Assembly: GCA_902604795.1 (NCBI GenBank)
Contig: CACKZV010000003.1
Span: 1 to 64,000 of the forward strand
DNA from: an uncultured Pelagibacteraceae bacterium
GTDB lineage: Bacteria > Pseudomonadota > Alphaproteobacteria > Pelagibacterales > Pelagibacteraceae
Length of the DNA stretch: 64,000 nt
Reading direction: 5' to 3'
Part shown: piece by piece, positions 1-10,137 of the stretch
How positions within the stretch are numbered: the stretch's first letter is position 1
Layout: each line of letters starts with the position of its first letter
The notes under the pieces: generated by a model
Told to the model about the DNA's origin: nothing
Databases searched by the model: none
The model's input: the letters and a program-made list of their open reading frames with translations, nothing else
Translations under genes and position numbers: made by a program

Positions 1-957
1 CCTGATGCTGGAGTATTTTGGAGAATAATTTCAGAGTATAAAATTAAATCTTTATTCACTGCTCCAACGGCATTTAGAGCTATTAAAAAAGAAGACCCAG
101 ATGGAAAGTTTTTTTCAAAGTATGATTTAAGTTCTTTTGAATCTTTATTCCTAGCTGGTGAAAGAGCAGATCCAGATACAATTAAGTGGGCTGAAAATCT
201 TTTAAATATTCCTGTTATAGATCATTGGTGGCAAACGGAAACTAGTTGGGCAATTAGTTCAAATTGTACTGGGATAGAAATGCAAAAAACTAAGTATGGC
301 TCAGCATGTAAAGCAGTTCCAGGTTATGATGTAAAAGTAATTAAACCAGATCAATCAATAGCAAAAACAAATGAAATGGGAGATATAGTTGTTAAATTAC
401 CTTTACCTCCAGGAACTTTTCCTACGCTTTGGAATGCAGACAAGAGATACGAAGAAAATTATATGACTAATTATAAAGGCTACTATCAAACTTATGATGC
501 AGGACACATTGATGAAGATGGATATATATGGATAATGTCACGAACAGATGACATAATTAATGTTGCTGGTCACAGATTATCAACTGGTGCAATTGAAGAG
601 GTGTTATCTGAACATCAATCAGTTGCTGAGTGTGCTGTTCTTGGAATTGCAGATAAATTAAAAGGACAATTACCTATTGGTTTGGTGGTTTTAAAGTCTG
701 GTGTTGAAAAAGATAATAAAGCTATTTCTAAAGAATGTATTCAAATGGTTAGAAATAAAATTGGACCAGTGGCTGCATTCAAAGTTGTTATAATTATAAA
801 AAGATTGCCTAAAACAAGATCAGGAAAAATATTAAGAGGAACTATTAGAAAAATTGCTGATAAGGAAGATTATAAAATGCCAGCAACAATTGATGATCCT
901 GCAATTTTAGATGAGATTAAACAAAGTTTAATAGATAATAATATTCTTGCCAAATAG
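1..957 (+). CDS. prpE: Propionyl-CoA synthetase, C-terminal part (5' truncated by window edge)
   Basis: The frame is open from base 1, so the gene begins before the window; 318 codons are visible. The protein is the C-terminal part of an AMP-forming acyl-CoA synthetase. Visible are the DHWWQTETSW block (visible residues 74-83), the SRTDDIINVAGHRLS hinge near 180-195, and a KTRSGKILRG tail whose Lys (about 276) is the usual adenylation lysine. The WWQTETSW and VAECAVLGIADKLKGQ wording fits the propionyl-CoA synthetase branch (propionate + ATP + CoA to propionyl-CoA) better than acetyl-CoA synthetase, but close family members cannot be excluded. It faces the dihydroorotase-like gene tail to tail with six bases between stops. 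Confidence 0.85.
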   Translation, partial: PDAGVFWRIISEYKIKSLFTAPTAFRAIKKEDPDGKFFSKYDLSSFESLFLAGERADPDTIKWAENLLNIPVIDHWWQTETSWAISSNCTGIEMQKTKYGSACKAVPGYDVKVIKPDQSIAKTNEMGDIVVKLPLPPGTFPTLWNADKRYEENYMTNYKGYYQTYDAGHIDEDGYIWIMSRTDDIINVAGHRLSTGAIEEVLSEHQSVAECAVLGIADKLKGQLPIGLVVLKSGVEKDNKAISKECIQMVRNKIGPVAAFKVVIIIKRLPKTRSGKILRGTIRKIADKEDYKMPATIDDPAILDEIKQSLIDNNILAK

Positions 958-963
958 ATTAGA

Positions 964-2274
964 TTAGTTATCAAATTTGATGGGCTTACCTGATGCTTCT
1001 CCAAGGATTTTTCCATCTTTCATTTTAATCTCTCCATTAATGATTGTATAAACCGGGGTTCCCTTAAACTTATGTCCATCAAAAGGAGACCATCCACACT
1101 TACTTTCTATTTTTTCATTTTTGATTTCGATAATTTTATTCATATCCACAATTGTAAAGTCTGCATCATAGTCTTTCTTTATATACCCCTTACCTATAAT
1201 ACCAAAAATTTTCGCTGGATTTTCACAGATGAGATTCATAAGCTGAATTAAAGTTAGTTTTCCATCATTTACATGGTTTAGCATCACAGGTAATAAGGTC
1301 TGAACCCCTGGCATTCCTGAGGGGGTATCTGGATATTCTTTGTCTTTATTTACCTTTAGATGAGGAGCGTGATCCGAACCGATAGTATCATTATAATTAT
1401 TTCTTACAGCATACCACAGTCTGTCGTAATGACTTTTTTCTCTAATAGGCGGATTCATCTGAGCATAAGTGCCTAGTTTGTCGTAACAATCTGGTGCAAA
1501 CATTGTTAAATGTTGTGGGGTTATTTCAAAAGTTATGTCTCCCTTATTCTGAGATAAAAAATCAATCTCCTGCTTTGTTGTAATATGTAAGATATGAGCC
1601 TTTTTACCTAATCTTTTTGCAATTTTTACAATCTTTCTAGTAGATGAAATCGCACATTCTTCATCTCTCCAAATTGGATGAGAATGAACATTGCCTTTCT
1701 CTCTTAATTTCTTTCTTAAATTTAAAATATCTTCATCTTCTGAGTGAACTGCAACAATTTTAGATGTACTTTCAAATACTTTTTCAATGTCTTCTTCCTT
1801 ATGAACTAATAATGTTCCCGTAGAAGAGCCTGCAAATAATTTTACCCCACAACATCCGTCTAAACCTTTAAGATCAGCTAATTCGCTTTGATTAGTTGGA
1901 GTTGCTCCAAAATAGAATGCATGATTACAATACATTCTATTTTTTGCTAAATCTATTTTTCTTTGAAATTCTGCTTTGTTTGTAGTTGCAGGATTAGTAT
2001 TTGGCATTTCAAATACTGAGGTTATACCTCCAACAATTGCTGCTCTACTTCCAGAGGCTAAATCCTCAGTGTCTGTTGAACCTGGTTCTCTAAAATGCGT
2101 CTGAGTGTCAATACAACCAGGAAGAACAGTTAGTCCAGTTGCATCAATTGACTGGCTTGAATCTTCATGTAACTTTCCAATTTTTACAATTTTGCTGTTT
2201 TGAATACCTATATCAACGTCTTTGAGACTTTTATCAATATAACACTTTCCATTTTTGATTATTAGGTCTAACAT
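964..2274 (-). CDS. pyrC: Dihydroorotase-family amidohydrolase
   Basis: 436 aa, about the usual length of a class I dihydroorotase (carbamoyl-aspartate to dihydroorotate, third step of pyrimidine synthesis). Metal-site elements are visible: carboxylated-lysine segment GVKLFAGSSTG (Lys145), VAVHSED (His177), HILHITT (His230) and GSDHAPH (Asp301). The first site reads DTQTHFREPG (residues 56-65), so the first histidine of the usual D-x-H-x-H is Gln58. I recall the same Gln variant (DDQVHFREPG) in dihydroorotases of other phyla, so this looks like a subfamily trait and not decay. Another cyclic amidohydrolase role (allantoinase or hydantoinase) is less likely given FREPG. It diverges from ygfZ across 42 bases. 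Confidence 0.8.
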   Translation of the reverse strand: MLDLIIKNGKCYIDKSLKDVDIGIQNSKIVKIGKLHEDSSQSIDATGLTVLPGCIDTQTHFREPGSTDTEDLASGSRAAIVGGITSVFEMPNTNPATTNKAEFQRKIDLAKNRMYCNHAFYFGATPTNQSELADLKGLDGCCGVKLFAGSSTGTLLVHKEEDIEKVFESTSKIVAVHSEDEDILNLRKKLREKGNVHSHPIWRDEECAISSTRKIVKIAKRLGKKAHILHITTKQEIDFLSQNKGDITFEITPQHLTMFAPDCYDKLGTYAQMNPPIREKSHYDRLWYAVRNNYNDTIGSDHAPHLKVNKDKEYPDTPSGMPGVQTLLPVMLNHVNDGKLTLIQLMNLICENPAKIFGIIGKGYIKKDYDADFTIVDMNKIIEIKNEKIESKCGWSPFDGHKFKGTPVYTIINGEIKMKDGKILGEASGKPIKFDN

Positions 2275-2316
2275 TTATAAAAAAACTACTTATATCATTC
2301 GTTATAGTATTACAAT

Positions 2317-3198
2317 ATGAATAGAAATAATATTTACATCCTTGAGGATAGGGGTCTTCTTTATATTAATGGAGATGATGCTAAAGAATTTTTACAAAAT
2401 ATAATTACAAATAACATTGAAAATGTATCAGATGATAAAAGTTGTTTCTCAGCTCTCTTAACCCCACAAGGCAAATATCTTTACGATTTTATAATTATTA
2501 AACATAAATCAGGCTATTTTTTGGATTGTGAAAAGAAAATTATCGATAATTTATATAAACAGTTAAATTTATACAAGCTTAGATCTAAAGTAGAAATTTT
2601 AAATCTAAGTAATGAATTCGTTGTTGCAAATTTAACAAAGGAAAAATTTCTGGAATTAGAAAATTCTAAAGATGAGATGGGTTTTACTATAAAATTCAGA
2701 GAAGATCCTATTCTTTTAGATCCAAGGTCTGATAAATTAGGAGCTAGATTGGTAATTAATTTGGAAAAATTGTATCTTTCTATAAAAAAATTGGGATTAA
2801 AAGTTTCTGATGTAAATGAATATTATAATTACAGTCATGAATTGGGAATTGCTCAAATTGATACAAATAATCTGCAATATAAAATTTTTGGAATTGAATG
2901 TAACTTTGAAGAACTAAATGGAATTGACTTTAAAAAAGGATGTTATGTAGGACAAGAAAATACAGCTAGAATAAAACTTAAAGATAAACTTAATAAAAGA
3001 CTATTTGCAATTAAAGTTTTAGACGGAGAGATCAATAGTGACGAAATTACTTCTAAAAATAAAAATTTAGGAAAGTTATTAATCAATAATAAAAATCCAT
3101 TTGCTTTACTAAAATTAGAAGATAAAAGCTTTAATTTTGATAAAGATCTAGAGTGTGGTGATGCAAAAATAAAAGTGTTAAAACCAAATTGGGTATAA
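2317..3198 (+). CDS. ygfZ: Folate-binding tRNA-modifying/iron-sulfur repair protein YgfZ
   Basis: 293 aa, GcvT-like fold family. The diagnostic signature KGCYVGQE is at residues 207-214, with the conserved cysteine at 209. YgfZ proteins bind tetrahydrofolate and help assemble or repair Fe-S enzymes such as the tRNA methylthiotransferase MiaB; they are distinguished from glycine-cleavage T-protein by this motif and shorter length. The gene begins at an ATG in a 42-base divergent gap with the dihydroorotase gene and ends two bases before the stop of the converging pyrophosphohydrolase gene. Confidence 0.85.
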   Translation: MNRNNIYILEDRGLLYINGDDAKEFLQNIITNNIENVSDDKSCFSALLTPQGKYLYDFIIIKHKSGYFLDCEKKIIDNLYKQLNLYKLRSKVEILNLSNEFVVANLTKEKFLELENSKDEMGFTIKFREDPILLDPRSDKLGARLVINLEKLYLSIKKLGLKVSDVNEYYNYSHELGIAQIDTNNLQYKIFGIECNFEELNGIDFKKGCYVGQENTARIKLKDKLNKRLFAIKVLDGEINSDEITSKNKNLGKLLINNKNPFALLKLEDKSFNFDKDLECGDAKIKVLKPNWV

Positions 3199-3199
3199 A

Positions 3200-3571
3200 T
3201 TATTTAATAAATTTTGATAAATCTGGTTTGAAATAGTCTGGTCCTTTCATAACTTTTCCAAACTCATTATATATTGGTTTTCCATCTTTTCCCAATTTAC
3301 TCATATTAGATTTTTGAACTTCTTCAAAACATTTATCTAAATTAATACCAAAAGCATGACCTGCACCATAAGTAACATACAAAATATCTGTTAATGCGTC
3401 TGCAACTTCAGTCAAATTTTTTTCTGATATTGCCTGTTTAAGTTCCTCTAACTCTTCATTAATCAATGAAATTCTTAACGAATTAATTTTATCTGTGCTT
3501 AAACTTGACGAATCTTTTACATCTTGATTAAAAGTTTTCATAAACACACCAACTTTTTCAAAATTTGTCAT
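3200..3571 (-). CDS. MazG/HisE-like all-alpha nucleotide pyrophosphohydrolase
   Basis: 123 aa, predicted all-helical. The metal-binding pattern of the all-alpha NTP pyrophosphatase superfamily is present: EELEE at residues 39-43 followed by EVAD at 55-58, then a helix (ITDILYVTYGAGHAFG-like) and a basic C-terminal stretch with GKDGKP. The family hydrolyses non-canonical or surplus nucleoside triphosphates (house-cleaning, dUTP) or phosphoribosyl-ATP (HisE). The sequence resembles the MazG-like/dUTPase type more than HisE, and no histidine genes are nearby; the substrate cannot be settled from sequence. Convergent with ygfZ and divergent from fumC. Confidence 0.7.
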   Translation of the reverse strand: MTNFEKVGVFMKTFNQDVKDSSSLSTDKINSLRISLINEELEELKQAISEKNLTEVADALTDILYVTYGAGHAFGINLDKCFEEVQKSNMSKLGKDGKPIYNEFGKVMKGPDYFKPDLSKFIK

Positions 3572-3638
3572 TTTACTCCTATATAATTTTATTATTATTT
3601 AATGTATAAGTGTATAAATATACTCTCAAAACTAAAAT

Positions 3639-5027
3639 ATGAAATTTAGAAAAGAATATGATAGCATTGGTTCTATAAATGTACCTGTGGATAAGTATTG
3701 GGGAGCTTCCACACAAAGATCAAAAAAATACTTTAATATAGGAGATGTATTAGTAGGATCAAAATTAATTAAATCAATAGCTATTATAAAAAAAGCAGCT
3801 GCTATTACAAATTATAAAAGCAAAGATATTAGTTCAAAAATTTATAAATCAATTATACGAGCTTCTAATGAAGTTATTGCAGGAAAATTAGATAATCATT
3901 TCCCTCTTAAAGTTTGGCAAACTGGTTCTGGCACTCAAACAAATATGAATGTGAATGAAGTTATTTCTAATAGAGCAATTGAAATACTAAAAGGAAAAAA
4001 GGGTACAAAAAAACCAGTGCATCCTAACGATCATGTTAATAAATCTCAGTCTACTAATGATGTATTTCCAACTGCAATGCATATTGCAATAGCAATGGAA
4101 ACTAGAGAGAAACTATTACCAAGTTTAGTATTATTAAATAAAGAATTAAAAAAAAAGGTAAGTGTATTTAATAAAATAGTCAAAATAGGTAGAACACACC
4201 TTCAGGATGCTACTCCTTTATCATTGGGTCAAGAATTTTCTGGCTACCAATCTCAACTAGAAGAATGCATTAAAAGAATAAAAGTTTCACTGAATGAAAT
4301 TTATTATTTAGCACAAGGTGGGACGGCGGTAGGTACAGGTATTAATACCAAAAAAAATTTTGATAAGAAAATAGTAAATGAAATAAAAAAAATCACAAAG
4401 TTACCTTTTAAGCCAGCTAAAAATAAGTTTGCTGCACTTGCTGCTCATGATGCAATAGTAAATTATTCAGGTACATTAAACACAACTGCAGTATGTTTAA
4501 TGAAAATAGCAAATGATATTAGATTTTTAGGTTCAGGGCCAAGAGCTGGTTATGGAGAGTTGATATTGCCAGAAAATGAACCTGGATCATCAATTATGCC
4601 TGGTAAAGTAAATCCAACTCAATGTGAGGCTGTAACAATGGTATGTGTGAAAGTAATTGGAAATCACAATGGTATTACAATGGCTGGTTCACACGGTCAT
4701 TTTGAACTTAATGTTTTTAAACCTTTAATAATTCATAATGTTCTTCAATCAATCCAAATTCTTTCAGATAGCACAAAAAGTTTTGCAAGGTATTGTATAT
4801 CTGGACTAAAAGCTGACAAAATCAGAATTAAACACTTATTAGATAACTCTCTAATGCTGGTAACTGCCTTATCTCCAAAGATTGGCTACGATAATGCAGC
4901 AAAGATTGCTAAGAATGCGTTAAAAAATAATACTACTCTAAAAGCTGAAGCGCTGAAATCAGGGTTAATAAATGAGAGAGAATACAATAAAATTGTTGAT
5001 CCTAATAAAATGATAAAACCAGATTAA
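3639..5027 (+). CDS. fumC: Fumarate hydratase, class II
   Basis: 462 aa, full length for the oxygen-stable, iron-free fumarase (fumarate + water to malate, TCA cycle, cytosol). Signature blocks are present: [12 protein letters not shown] at 97-108, [14 protein letters not shown] at 128-141, [10 protein letters not shown] near 184-193, and the fumarase/aspartase signature [11 protein letters not shown] at 316-326 holding the catalytic-loop serine. The Gly-Ser-Gly-Thr-Gln and N-rich substrate loops argue for fumarase over aspartase or argininosuccinate lyase. Its last four bases overlap the stop of the converging AsmA-like gene, leaving no room for a conventional terminator. Confidence 0.95.
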   Translation: MKFRKEYDSIGSINVPVDKYWGASTQRSKKYFNIGDVLVGSKLIKSIAIIKKAAAITNYKSKDISSKIYKSIIRASNEVIAGKLDNHFPLKVWQTGSGTQTNMNVNEVISNRAIEILKGKKGTKKPVHPNDHVNKSQSTNDVFPTAMHIAIAMETREKLLPSLVLLNKELKKKVSVFNKIVKIGRTHLQDATPLSLGQEFSGYQSQLEECIKRIKVSLNEIYYLAQGGTAVGTGINTKKNFDKKIVNEIKKITKLPFKPAKNKFAALAAHDAIVNYSGTLNTTAVCLMKIANDIRFLGSGPRAGYGELILPENEPGSSIMPGKVNPTQCEAVTMVCVKVIGNHNGITMAGSHGHFELNVFKPLIIHNVLQSIQILSDSTKSFARYCISGLKADKIRIKHLLDNSLMLVTALSPKIGYDNAAKIAKNALKNNTTLKAEALKSGLINEREYNKIVDPNKMIKPD

Positions 5028-6397
5028 CTATTTATAATACTTTTAACTAAAGATTTTAGCTCTTGAGAATTTCTAATGTTATATCTAGTCATATTACTTT
5101 TTTTATCTTTATATGCGGTTTGATTAATTTTTATATCAAATACTGATATTATTCCGGTATTTATATTTTTATCAATTTTAAAATACATCACATTTATATC
5201 TTTCACTCTGTCTAACTTTACTTGAAATTTTTTAGCAAACTCTTTTTTATTTTTTATTTGTAAAGAATTTGATGAATAAAATATTATATCACCACTTTCT
5301 TCTTTATATTTTATTTCAGATTTAATTTGGCCAATTTCGCCAATATTGAATAAAACTTCACTTAAATTGATAGTTTTTTGGCTTATATTTAAACTTATGT
5401 TTCCGCTTCTTATAAGTTCGTGCTCTATATTATTTAAAATTAATTTGATATCTCCATTTACATTACCCAATAAATCAGGTTTTAAGTTTAATATAGAAAA
5501 CATTAATTCATCTACCAAAAAATTTAGATTTTGCTTATTTAAAGTAATATTCGAATTGAGATAAAAAGGTGATAACTCAATTTTTGAATTAATTTTTATA
5601 TCATTATTATTTTGTGGAGATTTTAAAGAAATAATATTATTTTTTAATTGGTATCCTATTTCAATATTCTGGTTTAGGAAATTAAGTGAAGTTGCACCTT
5701 CAAAACTAGAATTATTATCATAATTTAATTCATTTTTTATCAAAATATTTGGTTCTTTAAAATCTATTTTTATTTGTGAATTTATTTGAGAATTGTATTT
5801 TTTTTTCCAAAATGATTGAAAATTTAAATCAAATAAATTTCCTTTAATATTTAATTTTTTAAAATCATCTTGTTTTGATGTAATAAAAGTAATTTTTTCA
5901 ATAGGAGATATAATTAAGGTTTCATCTTTCTCATCGACTGCAAATATTTTACTTTTTTTAATATCAAATGGCTTACTTTCACTATTATGAAAATAATTTC
6001 TTAAGACGTTATATTCTTTTTTTTTAATTAAAAAATTGGTATTTTTTATTTCAAACTTTTCAAAGTTTATTTTAGATTTTGGATATAAACTATTAGAGCT
6101 CATAAAAACTTTTAAGTTTTTTATATCAAATGAAATACTTTCATTATTGTTTTCATCTATTGATAATGATGAATCGCTTATTAATAAATGAGGCTTTGGA
6201 AGTAATTGATACTTTATGTCACCATTTATATTTAAGTTAATATTAAAATCAGAAGAAAACTTACTTTCAATGATGTTTTCTATACTTTTATAATTAAATA
6301 AAACTGGTATTGATAAATAAATGCCAAATAAAAAACACGATGCAACTAATAAAAAAATAAATTTAGCAAATATCGTTACTTTCAATTTTTTTATCAT
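5024..6397 (-). CDS. AsmA-family-like membrane-anchored envelope protein
   Basis: 457 aa with a basic N-terminus and one transmembrane segment at about residues 10-32, then a long beta-rich, Asn/Lys/Ser-rich periplasmic region. The block right after the membrane anchor ([20 protein letters not shown], about 56-76) matches the start of AsmA proteins, which belong to the bridge-like lipid-transfer group with TamB and YhdP. AsmA members affect outer-membrane lipid balance and assembly. It is shorter than the classical AsmA protein (about 600 aa) and I see no recognisable C-terminal AsmA_2 block, so the family is clear but the specific role is not. Divergent from uvrD (36-base gap), convergent with fumC. 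Confidence 0.7.
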   Translation of the reverse strand: MIKKLKVTIFAKFIFLLVASCFLFGIYLSIPVLFNYKSIENIIESKFSSDFNINLNINGDIKYQLLPKPHLLISDSSLSIDENNNESISFDIKNLKVFMSSNSLYPKSKINFEKFEIKNTNFLIKKKEYNVLRNYFHNSESKPFDIKKSKIFAVDEKDETLIISPIEKITFITSKQDDFKKLNIKGNLFDLNFQSFWKKKYNSQINSQIKIDFKEPNILIKNELNYDNNSSFEGATSLNFLNQNIEIGYQLKNNIISLKSPQNNNDIKINSKIELSPFYLNSNITLNKQNLNFLVDELMFSILNLKPDLLGNVNGDIKLILNNIEHELIRSGNISLNISQKTINLSEVLFNIGEIGQIKSEIKYKEESGDIIFYSSNSLQIKNKKEFAKKFQVKLDRVKDINVMYFKIDKNINTGIISVFDIKINQTAYKDKKSNMTRYNIRNSQELKSLVKSIINS

Positions 6398-6433
6398 TAA
6401 TCCAATATCGCTTAAAATGAAAAAAAATAAACG

Positions 6434-8461
6434 ATGAATTTGGATTATTTAAAAAATCTTAATGAAAGACAGGAGGAAGCAGTTCTGCATTTAAACGGAC
6501 CTCTTTTGATTGTCGCAGGAGCAGGCTCAGGAAAAACCAGAGTTCTTACTGCTAGAATTGCCCATATTGTCAAACAACATAAGGCATTTCCCAATCAGGT
6601 CTTAGCAGTAACATTTACAAACAAAGCTGCAAAAGAAATGCAATTAAGAGTTTCTAAATTCTTAAGAAAGGAGGCAACTGGCCTTTCATGGTTGGGGACA
6701 TTTCACTCGATTAGTGCAAAAATATTGAGAAAACATGCAAAAGCAGTTGGATTAAAATCCAATTTTTCCATAATTGATCAAGATGACCAAGTAAGATTAA
6801 TAAAAAATATTTGTAAATCTGAAAATATAGATACAAAGAAAATATCCCCAAAATATATTTTAGCAGTCATTGATAAATGGAAAAATAAAGGCTTTTATCC
6901 TGAAGAAGTTGTGCTCAAACGTAAAGACATATTAGAAAAAAGTTTTCTTGGAATTTATAAAATTTATCAACAAAAATTAATAGATTTAAATGCTGCTGAT
7001 TTCAGTGACTTAATACTTCATACTGTTAAAATATTTGAAAAATATAGTGATATATCGAAAATGTATTCAAAAAAGTTTAAATATATTTTAGTTGATGAAT
7101 ATCAGGATACTAACTTTATTCAAAGCGAATGGCTTAAATATCTAGCAAAACATAATCAAAATATTTGCTGTGTGGGAGATGATGATCAGTCAATATATAG
7201 TTGGAGAGGAGCAGAAATTAAAAATTTTCTTCAATTTGAAAATGTTTACGAAAATACAAAAATAATAAGATTAGAAAAAAATTATAGATCAACTCAAAAT
7301 ATTTTAAATGTGGCATCAAATATTATTGAAAATAATCAAAATAGAGTTGGAAAAAAACTTTTTACAGATCAAGAAGATGGTGAACTTGTGACTTTAAACT
7401 GTTTTAGAAACGTAAAAGACGAAGCAACTGAAATTGGTTCTAATATTGAAGATTTTAAAAATAAATTTTCATTAAATGAAGTTGCAATTCTAGTAAGAGC
7501 TATTTTTCAAACTAGAGAATTTGAAGAAAGGTTTTTAAAAATTGGTGTTCCATATAGAATTATTGGTGGTATTAAATTTTATGAGAGAGCTGAAGTAAAA
7601 GATTGTGTTGCATACTTAAAAACAGTTTTTCAACCTCAGGATGACTTAGCATTCGAGAGAATTTTAAATGTTCCAAAAAGATCTATTGGCGATACTACTT
7701 TAAAAGCTATTAATAATTTTGCAAAATTGAATAAATGCTCATTAGAAGTTGCTTCAAGACATTTAATTGAACAAAACAAAATTAAACCCAAAACAAAATT
7801 AGGTTTAAATTCACTGCTAAATCTTTTAGCTAAATGGAGAAATGATTTAAGGAGTAAAATAAATCATAATAAGCTATTACAAACAATTCTAGATGAGTCT
7901 GGATATAGTGAAATGCTTAAAAATAAGAAAGATTTAGAAAATGAAAATAGATTAGAAAATATAAAAGAATTATTAAATGCAATGAAAGAATTTGATAATT
8001 TAGAGAGTTTTTTAGAACATGTTGCTCTTGCAACCTCCCTAGACCAAGATTGGCAGAGTGAAAAGGTCAATTTGATGACAATACATGCATCTAAGGGGTT
8101 AGAATTTGATGTCGTATTCTTACCTGGTTGGGAAGAAGGTTTATTTCCACATCAAAAAAGTATTGAGGAAAAAGGTGAAAGTGGTTTAGAGGAGGAGAGA
8201 AGATTGGCTTATGTTGCGATTACTAGGGCAAAAAAGCTTGCTAAAATATCATTTTCTATGAATAGGTTTTATCAAGGAGATTGGATAGACAGTATGGCAT
8301 CAAGGTTTGTAGATGAGTTACCAGATGAATATATTAAAAAAAATAATAATTTTGTAGATGAAAAAGAAGAAGATTTCGAATTTAACCAAGATATAGATTT
8401 CGATAGTGATAATGAAATTAGGAGTCCTGGTTGGATACGATATCAAAAAAAGTTAAAATGA
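6434..8461 (+). CDS. uvrD: UvrD/PcrA-type DNA helicase II
   Basis: 675 aa superfamily 1A 3'-5' helicase. Motif I GAGSGKTR starts at residue 29, motif Ia TFTNKAAKEM is near 61-70, motif II VDEYQDT is at 221-227, motif III GDDDQSIYSWRGA is near 249-261, motif IV LEKNYRS follows, motif V MTIHASKGLEFD is near 540, and motif VI EERRLAYVAITRA is near 590. It acts in nucleotide-excision and mismatch repair, unwinding after UvrC or MutH incision; uvrB and uvrC lie further along this window. The C-terminal acidic tail is short. Its stop overlaps the ATG of pepP (ATGA), so the two are probably co-translated. Confidence 0.93.
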   Translation: MNLDYLKNLNERQEEAVLHLNGPLLIVAGAGSGKTRVLTARIAHIVKQHKAFPNQVLAVTFTNKAAKEMQLRVSKFLRKEATGLSWLGTFHSISAKILRKHAKAVGLKSNFSIIDQDDQVRLIKNICKSENIDTKKISPKYILAVIDKWKNKGFYPEEVVLKRKDILEKSFLGIYKIYQQKLIDLNAADFSDLILHTVKIFEKYSDISKMYSKKFKYILVDEYQDTNFIQSEWLKYLAKHNQNICCVGDDDQSIYSWRGAEIKNFLQFENVYENTKIIRLEKNYRSTQNILNVASNIIENNQNRVGKKLFTDQEDGELVTLNCFRNVKDEATEIGSNIEDFKNKFSLNEVAILVRAIFQTREFEERFLKIGVPYRIIGGIKFYERAEVKDCVAYLKTVFQPQDDLAFERILNVPKRSIGDTTLKAINNFAKLNKCSLEVASRHLIEQNKIKPKTKLGLNSLLNLLAKWRNDLRSKINHNKLLQTILDESGYSEMLKNKKDLENENRLENIKELLNAMKEFDNLESFLEHVALATSLDQDWQSEKVNLMTIHASKGLEFDVVFLPGWEEGLFPHQKSIEEKGESGLEEERRLAYVAITRAKKLAKISFSMNRFYQGDWIDSMASRFVDELPDEYIKKNNNFVDEKEEDFEFNQDIDFDSDNEIRSPGWIRYQKKLK

Positions 8462-10137
8462 GTGCTGAAATAAATAATATTATTTTTTCAAATAATTTAG
8501 ATGGGTATATTTTACCAAAAAATGATAATTATTTTACTGAATATTCTAAATTGAATAATCTAAAATCGATTACAAAATTCTCAGGTTCTGCAGGCTTTGC
8601 AATTTTTTTGAAAAATAAAAAATATTTATTTGTTGATGGTAGATATACTATTCAAGCAGAAAAAGAATCAGGTAAAAAATTTAAAATTTGTGAAATTCCA
8701 TATGTATGGCCTAAAGATATTTTAAAAAAGCAAATTAAAATTGGATATGATCCTGATCTTTTTACTTGGTCAACTCTAAACAAATATTTTGGAGAAAATT
8801 ACAACTTAGTTCCTTTAAATATTAAATTTGAAAATAAAAATAAGACTCAAAGTGATTATCCATTTTTTAGCTTAGATTCTTTTGTAGCTGGAGAAAATGT
8901 AAATAAAAAAATTAATCGATTAATTCAAATTATGAAAAAAAAGAAAATTGATTATACATTTATTAGTTCAGGTGAAAATATTTGTTGGCTTCTAAATATC
9001 AGAGGTAGAGATCTTCCAAATTCTCCTGTTGCTAATTGTAAAATGATCATAACAAAAGAAAAAAAAATCTATTTTTTTTCAAATCAAAACAAAATTAAAA
9101 AAATAAAATTAAGTCTCCAAAAATTGAAAATATATTTTTTTGAAGAAAATAAAATTTTAAATTGTTTAGTCATATTAAAAAAGGGGAATTTTTGCATTGA
9201 CGGAAAAACTTGTTCAATTTTTGAAGAAAGCTTAATAAGCTATAAATTTAAGATAATTAACCGAGAAGACCCTATTTATAATTTAAAATCTTTAAAAAAT
9301 AAAATTGAGATTAATAATATGATTAATGCACACATTGAAGATGGTGTAGCTTTAACAAAATTCTTATACTGGATTAAAAATATTAAAATAAATAATCTTA
9401 CAGAAAAAATAATTGAGAGGAAATTAGAGAGTTTTAGAAAAAGAAGAAAAAACTATTTGTACCCAAGCTTTGATACAATTGCTGGATCTGGACCAAATGG
9501 AGCAATTGTACATTATAGATCCGATAAATTTTCAAACAGAAAGTTAAGCAAGGATGATTTACTGTTACTTGATTCTGGTGGTCAATATAAGTGGGGAACA
9601 ACAGATGTAACAAGGACAGTATGTTTTGCGAACGTCTCAAATAAAGTTAAGAATATATTTACTAGGGTTTTAAAAGGTCATATTGCTGTTGCTTTAACAA
9701 ATATAAATAAAGAGAGAAACGGTCATAATATTGATAAAATTGCAAGAAAGAGCCTCAATTCTATTGGTCTTGATTATAGTCATGGAACTGGTCATGGAGT
9801 TGGAGCATTTCTTAATGTTCATGAAGGACCACAAGGAATATCAAAAAATAATTACGTACAACTAAAAGAAGGAATGGTTTTAAGTAATGAACCTGGTTTT
9901 TATAAAAAAAATGAATTTGGAATAAGAATTGAAAATTTAGTTTTTATAAAAAAAATCAAATCTAAGCTTTTATTTGAAAATTTAACAATGGCACCTATAG
10001 ATACTGACCTTATTAACTTTAAAATGCTTAATAAAACGGAGAAGAATTATTTATTTAAATATCACTTTAATGTTTACAATAATATTTCTCCATTTTTAAA
10101 TAAAAATGAGAAAAAATGGTTAGCTAAACTAATTTAG
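8458..10137 (+). CDS. pepP: Xaa-Pro aminopeptidase (M24B)
   Basis: 559 aa from the ATG at 8458, which overlaps the uvrD stop as ATGA. The same frame also has a TTG at 8431 preceded by AGGAG, so a nine-residue longer product is possible. Three regions are visible: creatinase-like N-terminal domain, a second similar domain, and a pita-bread metallopeptidase domain with all five metal ligands: Asp372 (LLDSGG), Asp383 (TTDVTRTV), His446 (HGTGHGVG), Glu478 (NEPGFY) and Glu492 (GIRIENL). The enzyme removes N-terminal residues preceding proline from peptides and fits a peptide-recycling lifestyle. It ends with a nine-base overlap of the convergent ligA. Confidence 0.92.
   Translation: MSAEINNIIFSNNLDGYILPKNDNYFTEYSKLNNLKSITKFSGSAGFAIFLKNKKYLFVDGRYTIQAEKESGKKFKICEIPYVWPKDILKKQIKIGYDPDLFTWSTLNKYFGENYNLVPLNIKFENKNKTQSDYPFFSLDSFVAGENVNKKINRLIQIMKKKKIDYTFISSGENICWLLNIRGRDLPNSPVANCKMIITKEKKIYFFSNQNKIKKIKLSLQKLKIYFFEENKILNCLVILKKGNFCIDGKTCSIFEESLISYKFKIINREDPIYNLKSLKNKIEINNMINAHIEDGVALTKFLYWIKNIKINNLTEKIIERKLESFRKRRKNYLYPSFDTIAGSGPNGAIVHYRSDKFSNRKLSKDDLLLLDSGGQYKWGTTDVTRTVCFANVSNKVKNIFTRVLKGHIAVALTNINKERNGHNIDKIARKSLNSIGLDYSHGTGHGVGAFLNVHEGPQGISKNNYVQLKEGMVLSNEPGFYKKNEFGIRIENLVFIKKIKSKLLFENLTMAPIDTDLINFKMLNKTEKNYLFKYHFNVYNNISPFLNKNEKKWLAKLI

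Noticed and set aside
8431-8457. Upstream TTG start of pepP with AGGAG before it
   Set aside because: Not excluded, but the ATG overlapping the uvrD stop fits the coupling style of neighbouring genes and the family N-terminus.
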